NCBI GenBank assembly: GCA_947632555.1
Contig: CANRPU010000018.1
Coordinates: 1 to 44,459 of the forward strand
Length of the DNA: 44,459 bases
Direction: 5' to 3'
From: an uncultured Lachnospiraceae bacterium
GTDB taxonomy: Bacteria > Bacillota > Clostridia > Lachnospirales > Lachnospiraceae
The position numbers and the translations under genes were made by a program. How positions within the stretch are numbered: the stretch's first letter is position 1; the number at the start of each line of letters is the position of its first letter. The notes below the pieces were generated by a model. That model saw only the letters and a program-made list of their open reading frames with translations, searched no databases and was not told where the DNA came from. Shown here in pieces: positions 16,873-25,497 of this stretch.

Positions 16873-16928
16873 GGAATTTCTCCTTCCTTTTCCTGGCCGC
16901 GGCAGATCTTACCAGCAGCCTGCCCTAC

Positions 16929-16934
16929 ATTATA
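16929..16934 (-). promoter_or_regulatory. Candidate -10 box of the foldase gene
   Basis: TATAAT on the minus strand, 57 bp before the ATG; no good -35 is visible at 17 bp. A GGAAGGAG site precedes the ATG. Confidence 0.5.
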
Positions 16935-16998
16935 ATCCATTTTCAGCGGAAAAGGTAGTCCTTTCATGCAAATTTCACAAATTTTCTTCCGCCGCGCC

Positions 16999-18417
16999 CT
17001 ATTCCGCGGTATTCATACGCCCCATAAACAGCACGATCCCCGTTTCCGTATCCTGGATCACATAGAGGAAAGGACGGTCCGCGATAAAGGTTTTCGGCGG
17101 TTCCTCCTCCAGCGCCATCCCCGCCACGTCAAAAGCCGTTACCGCTGACGCCCTGGCGCCGTTTTCATCCACTTCGATCTTCGCCCGATGCACAGCCGAC
17201 GAAACATACAGTCCTTCCCCCAGCCCGCTCAGATCCGCTTCCCTTGTGAATACCGATTTGATCCCCATTGCCGTGAGGATCTCCTTAAAACTTCCCACCT
17301 CGTACTCCATGGTAAATTTCGGCAGCGCCAGCATTTTCAGCTCGGTTTTCTCCGCCGTATCCAGCGCATCCAGTAAAGCCTGTTTTTCCTCATTGTCCAG
17401 CGCTCCGAAAAGGCTTTCTATATCGGGGCTTTTCATACTTATGGCGGAATCTTCGGGAAGCGCCTCTGTCATGGGCAGGAAAACCTTCATGACCAGCGTG
17501 GAATTTTTATAAGGTATGGCAACCCCCTTGATCCCGTCCCGTTCTATATAGGCGCATTCCGCGTCCGTCAGATGCATGATCTCCGTTTCCGTACTGCCTT
17601 CCGTCCCGTAGAACGTCTGCTCGTAGGTATCGTCCTCCAGAAAGGGCGTTTCCCACTTTCCCTCAAAATATACGGCGTTCATCAATACCATCACCGTGTC
17701 TTCCGGCAGCGGCACGGCGCTTATCCGCTCGATCATGCCCTTTGTATTCTCTTTTGCCCACGCGTTGATCGTCGTTATGGCTTCTTCCGGCTTTCCGCAA
17801 AAATCCAGCTTTTCCACGGCGGCGTTATAACAGCCGTGGGCGGGCGTCAGCACATCTTCTTCTATATTTTCCGCCCACTCCGCATCCTCCTGCATCCACA
17901 GCGCGTTGGCGGAGAGAAAATAAGTATCTTCCGAATATTCTTTCCGGATATATTCCCCCATGGCGGCATTCCACGCCTCCGGATCGGCGATGCCTAACGC
18001 GGTTTCCAGTTCTTCCCTGGTAGCGCCGCCCGCGCCCAGGTTCAAAAGGGAAAGGGCGCTGCAGATACTGTAGGGGGAAAAGAACATGTTTTCTCCCTGG
18101 TTCAGTTTTCCGTACATCTCAAAAGCGAACTGATTGATACCCTGCTTCAGCATTTCCTGTTTATCCTCTTCCATTTCCAGGGGTATTCCCTCGTACTTTT
18201 CTTCGTCCTTCTCCTCTTCCGCTGAGGAAGGTACGGTTCCGTCTGTCCGGGCAGGATCTTCCTCCTTCTCCTCTTTTGCCGTTTCCGTATAAACCTCCGC
18301 CCCTTTAGGCGCCTCGGGGTCCGTGCCGCGCGGCATGACCGCCGGCAATACCAGAACCGCTGTCAGCGCCGCCGCCCCTATCGCGGTTCCTCCGATCACA
18401 AGTCCCTTTTTTCTCAT
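16999..18417 (-). CDS. Membrane-anchored serpin (serine protease inhibitor)
   Basis: 472 residues. An N-terminal hydrophobic anchor (about 6-27) is followed by an acidic Glu/Lys linker (about 33-85) and a complete serpin domain of about 385 residues. Serpin marks: FFSPYSICSALSLLNLGAGG, NAVYFEGKWETPF, and the C-terminal DRPFLYVIQD...VLFMGRMN signature. The reactive loop begins with an inhibitory-type hinge (E418, G420, then small residues A-R-A-S-A), so it should be able to insert and trap proteases; by spacing from the hinge, P1-P1' would be about Met434-Ala435, suggesting elastase- or chymotrypsin-like targets (inference). Serpins are uncommon in bacteria; gut examples act on host or microbial proteases. 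Start at 18417 has GGAGG five bases ahead; an ATG at 18429 overlaps that site. Divergent from marR. Confidence 0.93.
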   Translation of the reverse strand: MRKKGLVIGGTAIGAAALTAVLVLPAVMPRGTDPEAPKGAEVYTETAKEEKEEDPARTDGTVPSSAEEEKDEEKYEGIPLEMEEDKQEMLKQGINQFAFEMYGKLNQGENMFFSPYSICSALSLLNLGAGGATREELETALGIADPEAWNAAMGEYIRKEYSEDTYFLSANALWMQEDAEWAENIEEDVLTPAHGCYNAAVEKLDFCGKPEEAITTINAWAKENTKGMIERISAVPLPEDTVMVLMNAVYFEGKWETPFLEDDTYEQTFYGTEGSTETEIMHLTDAECAYIERDGIKGVAIPYKNSTLVMKVFLPMTEALPEDSAISMKSPDIESLFGALDNEEKQALLDALDTAEKTELKMLALPKFTMEYEVGSFKEILTAMGIKSVFTREADLSGLGEGLYVSSAVHRAKIEVDENGARASAVTAFDVAGMALEEEPPKTFIADRPFLYVIQDTETGIVLFMGRMNTAE

Positions 18418-18504
18418 ATTTTCCTCCATTCCGCCGCACTTCGGCCATGTTCTGCTCTTTCCTATTAAAGATACGGAACAACAATGCATTTTTATGGAGC
18501 TTAT

Positions 18505-18526
18505 AAATGTTGACAGGTAAACATTT
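18505..18526. promoter_or_regulatory. Probable MarR operator
   Basis: A perfect 7-bp inverted repeat AAATGTT (18505-18511) and AACATTT (18520-18526), 8 bp apart, spans the -35 box of the marR promoter. Size and placement fit a MarR-type autoregulatory operator; it could also act on the divergent serpin gene. Confidence 0.6.
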
Positions 18527-18538
18527 CCGGTATACAAT
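18510..18538 (+). promoter_or_regulatory. Sigma-A-type promoter of the marR-adh-aldh operon
   Basis: Perfect -35 TTGACA (18510-18515), 17-bp spacer, -10 TACAAT (18533-18538). Only about 15 bases lie between the expected start of transcription and the ATG. Confidence 0.8.
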
Positions 18539-18559
18539 ATCCACTTGGAGGTGGCGCCC

Positions 18560-19048
18560 ATGCCTGAGCAGATACGTTTTGAAGAATTTTCCACCCTGAT
18601 CTCCTGCATTCACAATACCATTCAGAAGATCAAGACACGCTACACCATGCAGCTTGGCCTGAAAGGGGTCCACGTATTCTGGATCTATCTGCTGGGAACG
18701 CATCCGGAAGGGCTTTCTGCCTCCGAGCTGGCGGCGGCAGGCAATTCCAACCGAAGCCTGGTGTCCAGAGAGATCAACGAGCTTTTTGACAAGGGCTTTG
18801 TGTTCACCCGCAGCGAAAGCGGCAAGCGGCGGTACGGCTGGAAACTGATGCTCACAGAAAAAGGACAGGAGCTGGCGGAGGTCATCGCGGCGGTTGTCAC
18901 GGACATTCAGCATACCGTCAGCCGAAATATTCCCGAGCCGGAACTTATCAGTTTTTACCGCACACTGGAAACTTTGGCAAAGGGCTTTGAAGAGCTTGAA
19001 AAAAACAGCAGTATACCGGCCGCCATCAGTCAGTGGCAAAACCGCTGA
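18560..19048 (+). CDS. MarR-family transcriptional regulator
   Basis: 162 residues with a winged-helix DNA-binding domain. Seen: LKGVHVFWIYLLGTHPEGLSASELAAAGNSNRSLVSREINELFDKGF (recognition helix region), a wing RSESGKRRYGWKLMLTEKG, and flanking dimer helices. MarR proteins usually repress their own operon and release DNA on binding small, often phenolic or lipophilic, ligands. Here the gene leads an operon with an alcohol and an aldehyde dehydrogenase, so the inducer may be an aldehyde or alcohol (inference). The ATG at 18560 follows GGAGGTG; a TTG at 18545 is in frame but lies ahead of that site. An inverted repeat over the promoter suits autoregulation. Confidence 0.9.
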   Translation: MPEQIRFEEFSTLISCIHNTIQKIKTRYTMQLGLKGVHVFWIYLLGTHPEGLSASELAAAGNSNRSLVSREINELFDKGFVFTRSESGKRRYGWKLMLTEKGQELAEVIAAVVTDIQHTVSRNIPEPELISFYRTLETLAKGFEELEKNSSIPAAISQWQNR

Positions 19049-19080
19049 TCTTCCAGCCATATCCCAAGGAGGTATCTATC

Positions 19081-20289
19081 ATGAATTTATTGCAGAAAGT
19101 CTACTGTCGTACTTGGCAGTTTTTCTTCCGGATCGCCCTGCCGATCCTTCCCTATCGGGAACCCAAGCGCCTGGAGAGTGTGGACGATGTCCCTTCTTTA
19201 CTGAATGAGCTGCATGTTTCGTCAGTCCTGCTGGTGACGGACTCCACGCTCCGAAAAACGGATACCGCGTCACGGCTGCTGACGCTCCTCTCCGAAGCAA
19301 AGATCGGCTGCGCCGTATACGACGGCGTAAATCCCAACCCCACCGACCGCGACGTGGAAGCGGCCTATGCCCTCTTTCAGGAGAAGAACGCCAAAGCCAT
19401 CCTCGCGCTGGGCGGCGGCTCTCCCATGGACTGCGCCAAGGCCGTGGGCGCAAGAGCGGCCTATCCCAAAAAGAGCATCGGTAAGATGAAAGGGCTGTTA
19501 AAGGTTCTGCGCCCCATTCCCACTCTGATAGCCATTCCCACAACCGCCGGAACCGGCAGTGAAGTGACGCTTGCCGCAGTCATTACCGACAGCGCTACCC
19601 GTCATAAGTATACCATAAACAGCTTTACGCTCATTCCCCGCTACGCGGTTCTGGATCCGGTGGTGACGCTCAGCCTGCCGGGAAGCCTTACCGCCACCAC
19701 CGGTATGGATGCTCTCACCCACGCCGTGGAAGCCTATATCGGCGGCTCTACCACCCAGGAAACCAGGCGTCTGGCCCTTCACGCGGTAAAGCTTATTTTT
19801 GAAAATATTGAAACCGCTTATCTGGACGGAAGTAACCTGAATGCCCGAAAGCAAATGCTCACGGCCGCCCATGAGGCCGGGATCGCGTTTTCCAAGTCCT
19901 ATGTGGGTTATGTTCACGCGGTTGCCCACTCTCTGGGTGGACGGTACAATGTCCCCCACGGCCTGGCCAACGCGGTTCTGCTGCCCATTGTCCTGGAAGC
20001 CTATGGGAGCAGTGTGTTTAAAAAGCTTTACCGGCTCGGGCTGGCCGCCGGCGTCGCTTCCGAAAACGATACAGAGCAGACCGGCGCGGAAAAATTCATC
20101 GAGGCCGTCAAGGCTCTCAACGCCCGCATGAACATTCCGGAAAAACTGGCCTGTATAAAGGAAGCCGACATTCCCCGGATGAGCCGCTACGCCGCCGCGG
20201 AAGCCAATCCCCTCTATCCCGTTCCAAAACTCTGGAACGCGAAAGAACTGGAACAGATATACCAAAAAGCTGCAGATGGGAGAAATTAA
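19081..20289 (+). CDS. Iron-containing (group III) alcohol dehydrogenase
   Basis: 402 residues. NAD(P)-binding marks are GGGSPMDCAKAVGA and TTAGTGSEVT; the metal site is in GMDALTHAVEAYIGG and VHAVAHSLGGRYNVPHG, giving the Asp and His ligands of the family. It interconverts alcohols and aldehydes. An N-terminal stretch of about 40 residues with aromatic and basic residues precedes the nucleotide domain. ATG has AAGGAGG ahead; an in-frame GTG at 19033 lies inside marR and is not used. It is the second gene of the marR operon, and only one base separates its stop from the ATG of the aldehyde dehydrogenase gene, implying coupled translation and channelled substrates. Confidence 0.93.
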   Translation: MNLLQKVYCRTWQFFFRIALPILPYREPKRLESVDDVPSLLNELHVSSVLLVTDSTLRKTDTASRLLTLLSEAKIGCAVYDGVNPNPTDRDVEAAYALFQEKNAKAILALGGGSPMDCAKAVGARAAYPKKSIGKMKGLLKVLRPIPTLIAIPTTAGTGSEVTLAAVITDSATRHKYTINSFTLIPRYAVLDPVVTLSLPGSLTATTGMDALTHAVEAYIGGSTTQETRRLALHAVKLIFENIETAYLDGSNLNARKQMLTAAHEAGIAFSKSYVGYVHAVAHSLGGRYNVPHGLANAVLLPIVLEAYGSSVFKKLYRLGLAAGVASENDTEQTGAEKFIEAVKALNARMNIPEKLACIKEADIPRMSRYAAAEANPLYPVPKLWNAKELEQIYQKAADGRN

Positions 20290-20290
20290 T

Positions 20291-21661
20291 ATGGATATTT
20301 CAGAAATTGTAGCGCGACAGAAAGCGTTTTTTCAAACCGGGCGCACCCTGCCTGTAACGTTTCGGATCGACGCCTTAAAACATCTTTACCGGGGGATCCA
20401 GGAACATGAAACAGAAATCCAAAATGCCCTTCAAACGGATCTGGGCAAAAGCGATTATGAAGGCTTCATGTGTGAAACCGGCCTTGTACTGAGTGAGATA
20501 AGCTATATGCTCAGGCACATACGGGGCTATTCCCGGGCACATACGGTTCACACGCCCTTAGTCCAGTTCGCGGCCAAAAGCTTTGTAAAACCCGTACCTT
20601 ACGGAAATACTCTCATACTCAGCCCCTGGAACTATCCCTTTCTGCTGACGCTGGAGCCTCTGGCCGATGCCATTGCCGCAGGCAACACCGCCGTGGTAAA
20701 GCCCAGTGCCTATGCTCCCGCTACCGGAGAGGTGATCGCGCGCCTGCTGGGCGGGCTCTTTCCGCCCGAATATGTGGCGGTAGTCACCGGCGGCAGAAAG
20801 GAAAACACCACACTGCTGGAACAGAAATTCGATATGATCTTCTTTACCGGCAGTCAGAGCGTGGGCAGGGAAGTTCTGCGTCACGCCGCGGAAAACCTCA
20901 CTCCCGCCGTTTTGGAACTGGGTGGCAAAAGTCCCTGTATCGTGGACGAAACCGCCGACATCAGGCTTGCCGCCAGGCGCATCGTCTTTGGCAAATACTT
21001 AAACTGCGGCCAGACCTGTGTGGCGCCGGATTATATCCTCTGCCAGGAAAGTGTCCGGGAAAAACTCCTGGATGCCCTCTGCGCGGAGATCAAAAAACAG
21101 TTTGGAGAGGCGCCCCTCCAAAATCCTGACTACGGAAAGATCATCAACCGCAAGCATATGGAGCGGCTGCTGGGGCTCATTGTCCCGGACAAAGTAGTGA
21201 TCGGAGGCGAATATGACGAACAGAACCTGAAGATCGCTCCCACTGTCATGGATCATATCACTGAGGATGATGCCGTGATGCAGGAGGAGATTTTCGGTCC
21301 TATTCTTCCTGTTTTAACTTTTTCTGAATTTGACCAGCTGTTCTCTCGTCTTAACAACACGCCCAAGCCCCTGGCCCTGTATATTTTCTCATCCAGGCGT
21401 GACCGCATCCAGGCCGTCACCTCCCGTATTCCTTTCGGCGGCGGCTGTATCAACGACGCGGTGATGCATCTGGTCACCAGCGAAATGGGCTTCGGCGGCG
21501 TGGGAGAAAGCGGTATGGGCTCCTACCACGGCAAGGCCGGCTTTGACGCCTTTTCCCACAGGAAAAGCATCCTGGACAAAAAGACCTGGATCGACCTGCC
21601 CATGCGGTACCAACCGTATCGGCGCAGCTTTAGCCGCCTTCTGAAGCTGTTCCTAAGATAA
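20291..21661 (+). CDS. Aldehyde dehydrogenase (class 3 / fatty or coniferyl aldehyde type)
   Basis: 456 residues, within the 450-490 usual for class 3 enzymes. Seen: SPWNYPFLLTLEPLADAIAAGNTAVVKPS, Glu in LELGGKSPCIV, catalytic Cys in NCGQTCVAPDY, and EEIFGPILPV. The C-terminus is basic and hydrophobic (YQPYRRSFSRLLKLFLR), reminiscent of membrane-associated fatty aldehyde dehydrogenases. It oxidises aldehydes to acids with NAD(P). The ATG at 20291 follows GGGAG; an earlier ATG at 20276 overlaps the alcohol dehydrogenase and lacks a site. Its last 9 bases overlap the end of the converging transketolase gene, with no terminator in between. Confidence 0.93.
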   Translation: MDISEIVARQKAFFQTGRTLPVTFRIDALKHLYRGIQEHETEIQNALQTDLGKSDYEGFMCETGLVLSEISYMLRHIRGYSRAHTVHTPLVQFAAKSFVKPVPYGNTLILSPWNYPFLLTLEPLADAIAAGNTAVVKPSAYAPATGEVIARLLGGLFPPEYVAVVTGGRKENTTLLEQKFDMIFFTGSQSVGREVLRHAAENLTPAVLELGGKSPCIVDETADIRLAARRIVFGKYLNCGQTCVAPDYILCQESVREKLLDALCAEIKKQFGEAPLQNPDYGKIINRKHMERLLGLIVPDKVVIGGEYDEQNLKIAPTVMDHITEDDAVMQEEIFGPILPVLTFSEFDQLFSRLNNTPKPLALYIFSSRRDRIQAVTSRIPFGGGCINDAVMHLVTSEMGFGGVGESGMGSYHGKAGFDAFSHRKSILDKKTWIDLPMRYQPYRRSFSRLLKLFLR

Positions 21662-22606
21662 AAATCCCTTTACGGTCTTATACACGCCCTTGGCGTCCAG
21701 ACCGTATTTCTCGATCAGCGCCGCCGCGGAGCCGGATTCTCCGAACACGTCCTGCATCCCGATCTTGCAGACAGGTACGGGATAACTTTTGCAGAGCGCG
21801 TCGCAGACCGCGCTGCCCAGGCCGCCGATCACGGAATGTTCCTCCGCCGTCACCACGCGTCCTGTCTTTTTGGCGCTCTTTACGATCAGTTCCTCATCCA
21901 GAGGTTTAATGGTACAGATATTGATGACCTCCGCGCTGATGCCTTCGGCCTCCAGCATGGCAGCGGCTCCCAGCGCGGAATCCACGCAGATACCGGTAGC
22001 CACGATGGTCACGTCATTCCCTTCCTTTACCACGCTGCCTTTTCCAATCTCAAAGTGATAGTCCGGTCTGTCGTTGATGACCGGAACCGCCGCCCGTCCA
22101 AAGCGCAGATATACGGGCCCTTTGTATTCCAGCGCGGCCCTCACCGCCGCTCTGGCTTCCACATCGTCGGAGGGACACATCACCACCATTCCCGGAATGG
22201 TGCGCATCAGCGCCAGATCCTCGTTGCACTGATGGCTGGCGCCGTCCTCCCCTACGGAGATCCCCGCGTGGGTGGCGCCGATCTTCACGTTCAGATGGGG
22301 ATATCCCACGGAATTGCGCACCTGCTCAAAGGCGCGTCCCGCCGCGAACATGGCGAAGGAGCTCACAAACGGGATCTTTCCCACTGTGGCCAGCCCTGCT
22401 GCCACGCCTACCATATTGCTCTCCGCGATCCCGCAGTCAATATGTCTGTCCGGATAGGCCTTTTTAAATATGCTGGTTTTGGTGGCGGCCGCCAGATCGG
22501 CATCCAGTACCACCAGATCAGGAAATTCCTCAGCCAGTTCCTTTAACGCGTTCCCGTAGCTTTCTCTGGTCGCGATCTTCTTTACAATTTTTTCTTCCAC
22601 TGTCAT
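21653..22606 (-). CDS. Transketolase, C-terminal subunit
   Basis: 317 residues carrying the pyrimidine-binding and C-terminal domains of transketolase, the second half of a split enzyme. Seen: a GIAESNMVGVAAGLA segment with the catalytic Glu, HAGISVGEDGASHQ, and the C-terminal VTAEEHSVIGGLGSAV. With the N-terminal subunit it moves two-carbon units between sugar phosphates in the non-oxidative pentose phosphate pathway. It follows the N-terminal gene by 8 bp. A G-run sits almost against the ATG; a GTG two codons on (22600) has better spacing and may be the true start. Its 3' end overlaps the converging aldehyde dehydrogenase gene by 9 bp. Confidence 0.95.
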   Translation of the reverse strand: MTVEEKIVKKIATRESYGNALKELAEEFPDLVVLDADLAAATKTSIFKKAYPDRHIDCGIAESNMVGVAAGLATVGKIPFVSSFAMFAAGRAFEQVRNSVGYPHLNVKIGATHAGISVGEDGASHQCNEDLALMRTIPGMVVMCPSDDVEARAAVRAALEYKGPVYLRFGRAAVPVINDRPDYHFEIGKGSVVKEGNDVTIVATGICVDSALGAAAMLEAEGISAEVINICTIKPLDEELIVKSAKKTGRVVTAEEHSVIGGLGSAVCDALCKSYPVPVCKIGMQDVFGESGSAAALIEKYGLDAKGVYKTVKGFLS

Positions 22607-22614
22607 TCCCCCCC

Positions 22615-23451
22615 TTATTCCGCGTTTTCCAGCTGCCTGCCGATCTTTTCCAGATCGGCCATCGCTATGGCGTACTCTTCGTCGTTAGGCGCCTTGCCGT
22701 GCCAGTCCACGCTGTTTTCCATGAATGAAACGCCCTTGCCCTTCAGGCTGTGCATAACGATACAGGTGGGCATCCCCTTAACCGTCCTGGCTTCCGCGAA
22801 AGCCGCCCGTATCTGGTCAAAATCATGGGCGTCAATATTGATAACATGAAAATTGAAGGCTTCAAACTTTTTATCAATGGGATAGGGGGAGCAGACCTCC
22901 GTGATCGGTCCGTCAATCTGCAGGTTGTTATTGTCCACGATCACGCAGAAATTATCCAGCTTTCTGTGCCCTGCGAACATAGCCGCTTCCCAGACCTGTC
23001 CTTCCTCCAGCTCGCCGTCCCCCAAAAGGGTGTAAACGCGGAAGGTCCTGCCGTCCAGTTTCGCCCCCAGCGCCATGCCCGCCGCCGCGGAAATACCCTG
23101 TCCAAGGGAACCGGAAGACATATCCACTCCGGGGATATGCATACAGGGATGCCCCTGAAGATAGGAACCCAAATGGCGCAGCGTGGGAAGATCCTCCACC
23201 GGAAAATATCCTCTGTTCGCCAGCGCCGAATACAGTCCCGGGGCGGTGTGACCCTTGGACAGCACAAATCTGTCCCGGTCCTCCCTGTGCGGATCTGCCG
23301 GATCAATATTCATCTCTTCAAAGTAGAGGAACGTAAACATATCCGCCGCGGACAGAGAACCGCCGGGATGTCCGGCTTTCGCGCCGTGCACCGCGGTCAC
23401 AATGCCCTTGCGGACTTCGTTGGCCATTTTCTGAAGCTCGATATTTTTCAT
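22615..23451 (-). CDS. Transketolase, N-terminal (thiamine diphosphate-binding) subunit
   Basis: 278 residues of the split transketolase. Seen: AVHGAKAGHPGGSLSAADM, LSKGHTAPGLYS, SLGQGISAAAGMALGAKL, and the cofactor motif GDGELEEGQVWEAAMFAGHRKL through IVDNNN. Split transketolases are usual in Clostridia and archaea. It is the first gene of the pair; upstream at about 23484-23512 a weak promoter (TGGACG, 17 bp, TAGAGT on the minus strand) may drive it. Divergent from the DUF885 gene. Confidence 0.95.
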   Translation of the reverse strand: MKNIELQKMANEVRKGIVTAVHGAKAGHPGGSLSAADMFTFLYFEEMNIDPADPHREDRDRFVLSKGHTAPGLYSALANRGYFPVEDLPTLRHLGSYLQGHPCMHIPGVDMSSGSLGQGISAAAGMALGAKLDGRTFRVYTLLGDGELEEGQVWEAAMFAGHRKLDNFCVIVDNNNLQIDGPITEVCSPYPIDKKFEAFNFHVINIDAHDFDQIRAAFAEARTVKGMPTCIVMHSLKGKGVSFMENSVDWHGKAPNDEEYAIAMADLEKIGRQLENAE

Positions 23452-23549
23452 GTGACTACCCTTTCCTTTCTGTCATTCTGTTTTTACTCTAGCATATTTT
23501 CACGCCTGCGTCCATAGATATATACGAAGAAAAAATACAGGATTTCCCT

Positions 23550-25466
23550 ATGCTAAAATCCTTTTTTTCCAAAAAACCGGGCAAGATGCTGCCCTTCCTC
23601 CTGATCCCCCTTGTTTTGTCCCTTGCCGCCCTGTTTTTCTGCCTGCGGGACCGGGATTCCAGGCTCTTTTCTTCTCTCTGCGAAACGATCTTTCAGGAAG
23701 AGCTGGCCGGCAATACCCTCAATCTGCACTATACTTTGGCCTGCCCCGAAAATTACGGTATAGAACACTATCCCCCCGCTCTGCCCTGCTATCAGCCCGG
23801 GAGCGGGCGGACCTCTTCCCGGCGCCTGGAAGATTACCTGGACGCGCTGGAGCGGATCGATGCGGACCATCTTTCCGAAGACCAGCGTTATACTTATACC
23901 CTGCTTTCCCGCTTTCTGGCCCAGAGCCAGGCCGGCAGCCGGTTCGCCTACTATGACGAACCCCTTTCCCCTTCCGCCGGTATGCAGTCGGAACTCCCCA
24001 TCCTGCTGGCCGAATACGCTTTCCGCTCCAGGACCGATGTGGAAGATTATCTGGCGCTCCTGGACCAGACGGACGAATATTTCGCTTCCCTGCTGCTCTA
24101 CGAGCAGGAAAAGAAGGAAGCCGGCCTGCTGCAGGCGGACACTTCCCTGCAGCAGGTGAGGGAACAGTGCTATTCCGTGCTTTCCAAAGAGGAACTCAGC
24201 AGCGGCACCCATTTCCTCCAGACCACCTTTCAGGAGCGTCTGGAGCACCTCACGGCGCAGGGCATCCTTACGGAGGAAGAAGCCGCCGGATATCTCTCCA
24301 CCAACGACCGGCTCCTGACCACGGTCATGCAGCCTGCCTATGAAGATCTGGCGGACGGCCTTTTCCTGCTCATGGGGGACGGCACTTCCCGTCCGAAAGG
24401 CCTGGCGGCCTATCCGCAGGGCCGCGAGTACTACGCGTGGCTGACCGGGCGCAATACCGGTTCCCCTCTTTCCATGGAGGAGATCAAGTCCCTGCTCTAT
24501 TCCCGCTTTGAGAGTACCTACTCCTCTCTGCATACGCTTCTTACGCGGGACGATTCCATTGAAGTCTGGCTGCTGCACCAGGACACCTTTCCCCTGCTCT
24601 CCCCGGAAGAGATCCTCACGGACCTGCAGGCCAGAATGGCCGGCAGCTTTCCTCCCTTTCCGGACATAGCGGGAGCCTCCGCGTATCCCGGCCTGGCCGT
24701 CAAGACCGTGTCCGCCAGTCTGCAGGAGTACTGCGCGCCCGCTTTTTACCTGACGCCGCCTTTGGACGATACGGAAAACAATGTTATCTACATCAACGAA
24801 AGATCCACGCCCCAGGGACTGGATCTTTATACCACTCTGGCGCACGAGGGGTATCCCGGCCATCTTTATCAGTCTGTTTACAGCCAGCGCCGTATGCGGC
24901 AGCAGGGTACCGATCCTGTCCGTCAGCTGCTCTGGTATGGCGGCTATCAGGAAGGCTGGGCGCTGTACGTGGAGTTTCTTTCCTATGATTACGCCGCGGA
25001 CCTGGCCGCCCGGCAGGGGGACGAGGACGCCGCTTACGCCTATACCATAGAAAAGCAGAATCGGGATATGCAGCTGTGCCTTTACGCGCTTCTGGACGTT
25101 TCCATCCACTATGACGGGCTTCCCTATGAGCAGGTCCGGGATATCCTGGAGGTTTTCGGCATTACCGACGAAACCGCCTCACGCCGGGTTTATGACTATA
25201 TCGCGGAAGAGCCCTCCAACTATTTAAAATACTATCTGGGATACCTGGAGCTCCTGCGGTTAAAAGAAACCGCGAAAGAGCAGTGGGGGGATGCCTACAG
25301 CGAGCTGGCTTTCCACACGTTTTTACTGGACTGCGGTCCTTCCGACTTTACCACTTTGCGGGAAAAACTGGCGGAAACCGGCGCAGAAGAGGCTGCCCTC
25401 CCCGTTCCCGCGGCAGTTTTTATGGATTTGACAAATACCTTTTCCGGTTCTATAATCAGTCCTTGA
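23550..25466 (+). CDS. DUF885 metallopeptidase-like protein, membrane anchored
   Basis: 638 residues. An N-terminal hydrophobic segment (about 13-32) should place the protein outside the membrane as a signal anchor. The body matches the DUF885 family, whose zinc-peptidase-like site is visible: HEGYPGH (H432, E433, H438) and a downstream EGWA (E468). The family is presumed to contain metallopeptidases, but few members have a proven substrate. RBS is modest (AGGA). It is followed after 31 bp by the AEC transporter gene on the same strand, so the two may form an operon, possibly peptide breakdown outside and small-anion export or import (inference). Confidence 0.88.
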   Translation: MLKSFFSKKPGKMLPFLLIPLVLSLAALFFCLRDRDSRLFSSLCETIFQEELAGNTLNLHYTLACPENYGIEHYPPALPCYQPGSGRTSSRRLEDYLDALERIDADHLSEDQRYTYTLLSRFLAQSQAGSRFAYYDEPLSPSAGMQSELPILLAEYAFRSRTDVEDYLALLDQTDEYFASLLLYEQEKKEAGLLQADTSLQQVREQCYSVLSKEELSSGTHFLQTTFQERLEHLTAQGILTEEEAAGYLSTNDRLLTTVMQPAYEDLADGLFLLMGDGTSRPKGLAAYPQGREYYAWLTGRNTGSPLSMEEIKSLLYSRFESTYSSLHTLLTRDDSIEVWLLHQDTFPLLSPEEILTDLQARMAGSFPPFPDIAGASAYPGLAVKTVSASLQEYCAPAFYLTPPLDDTENNVIYINERSTPQGLDLYTTLAHEGYPGHLYQSVYSQRRMRQQGTDPVRQLLWYGGYQEGWALYVEFLSYDYAADLAARQGDEDAAYAYTIEKQNRDMQLCLYALLDVSIHYDGLPYEQVRDILEVFGITDETASRRVYDYIAEEPSNYLKYYLGYLELLRLKETAKEQWGDAYSELAFHTFLLDCGPSDFTTLREKLAETGAEEAALPVPAAVFMDLTNTFSGSIISP

Positions 25467-25497
25467 GCAAAAGACAAAAACAGAAAGGCTGCTTGAC

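Noticed and set aside
23553..25109. A 518-residue open frame opposite the DUF885 gene
   Set aside because: It lies wholly antisense to a protein with a complete metallopeptidase motif and has low-complexity, Arg/Gly-rich composition.
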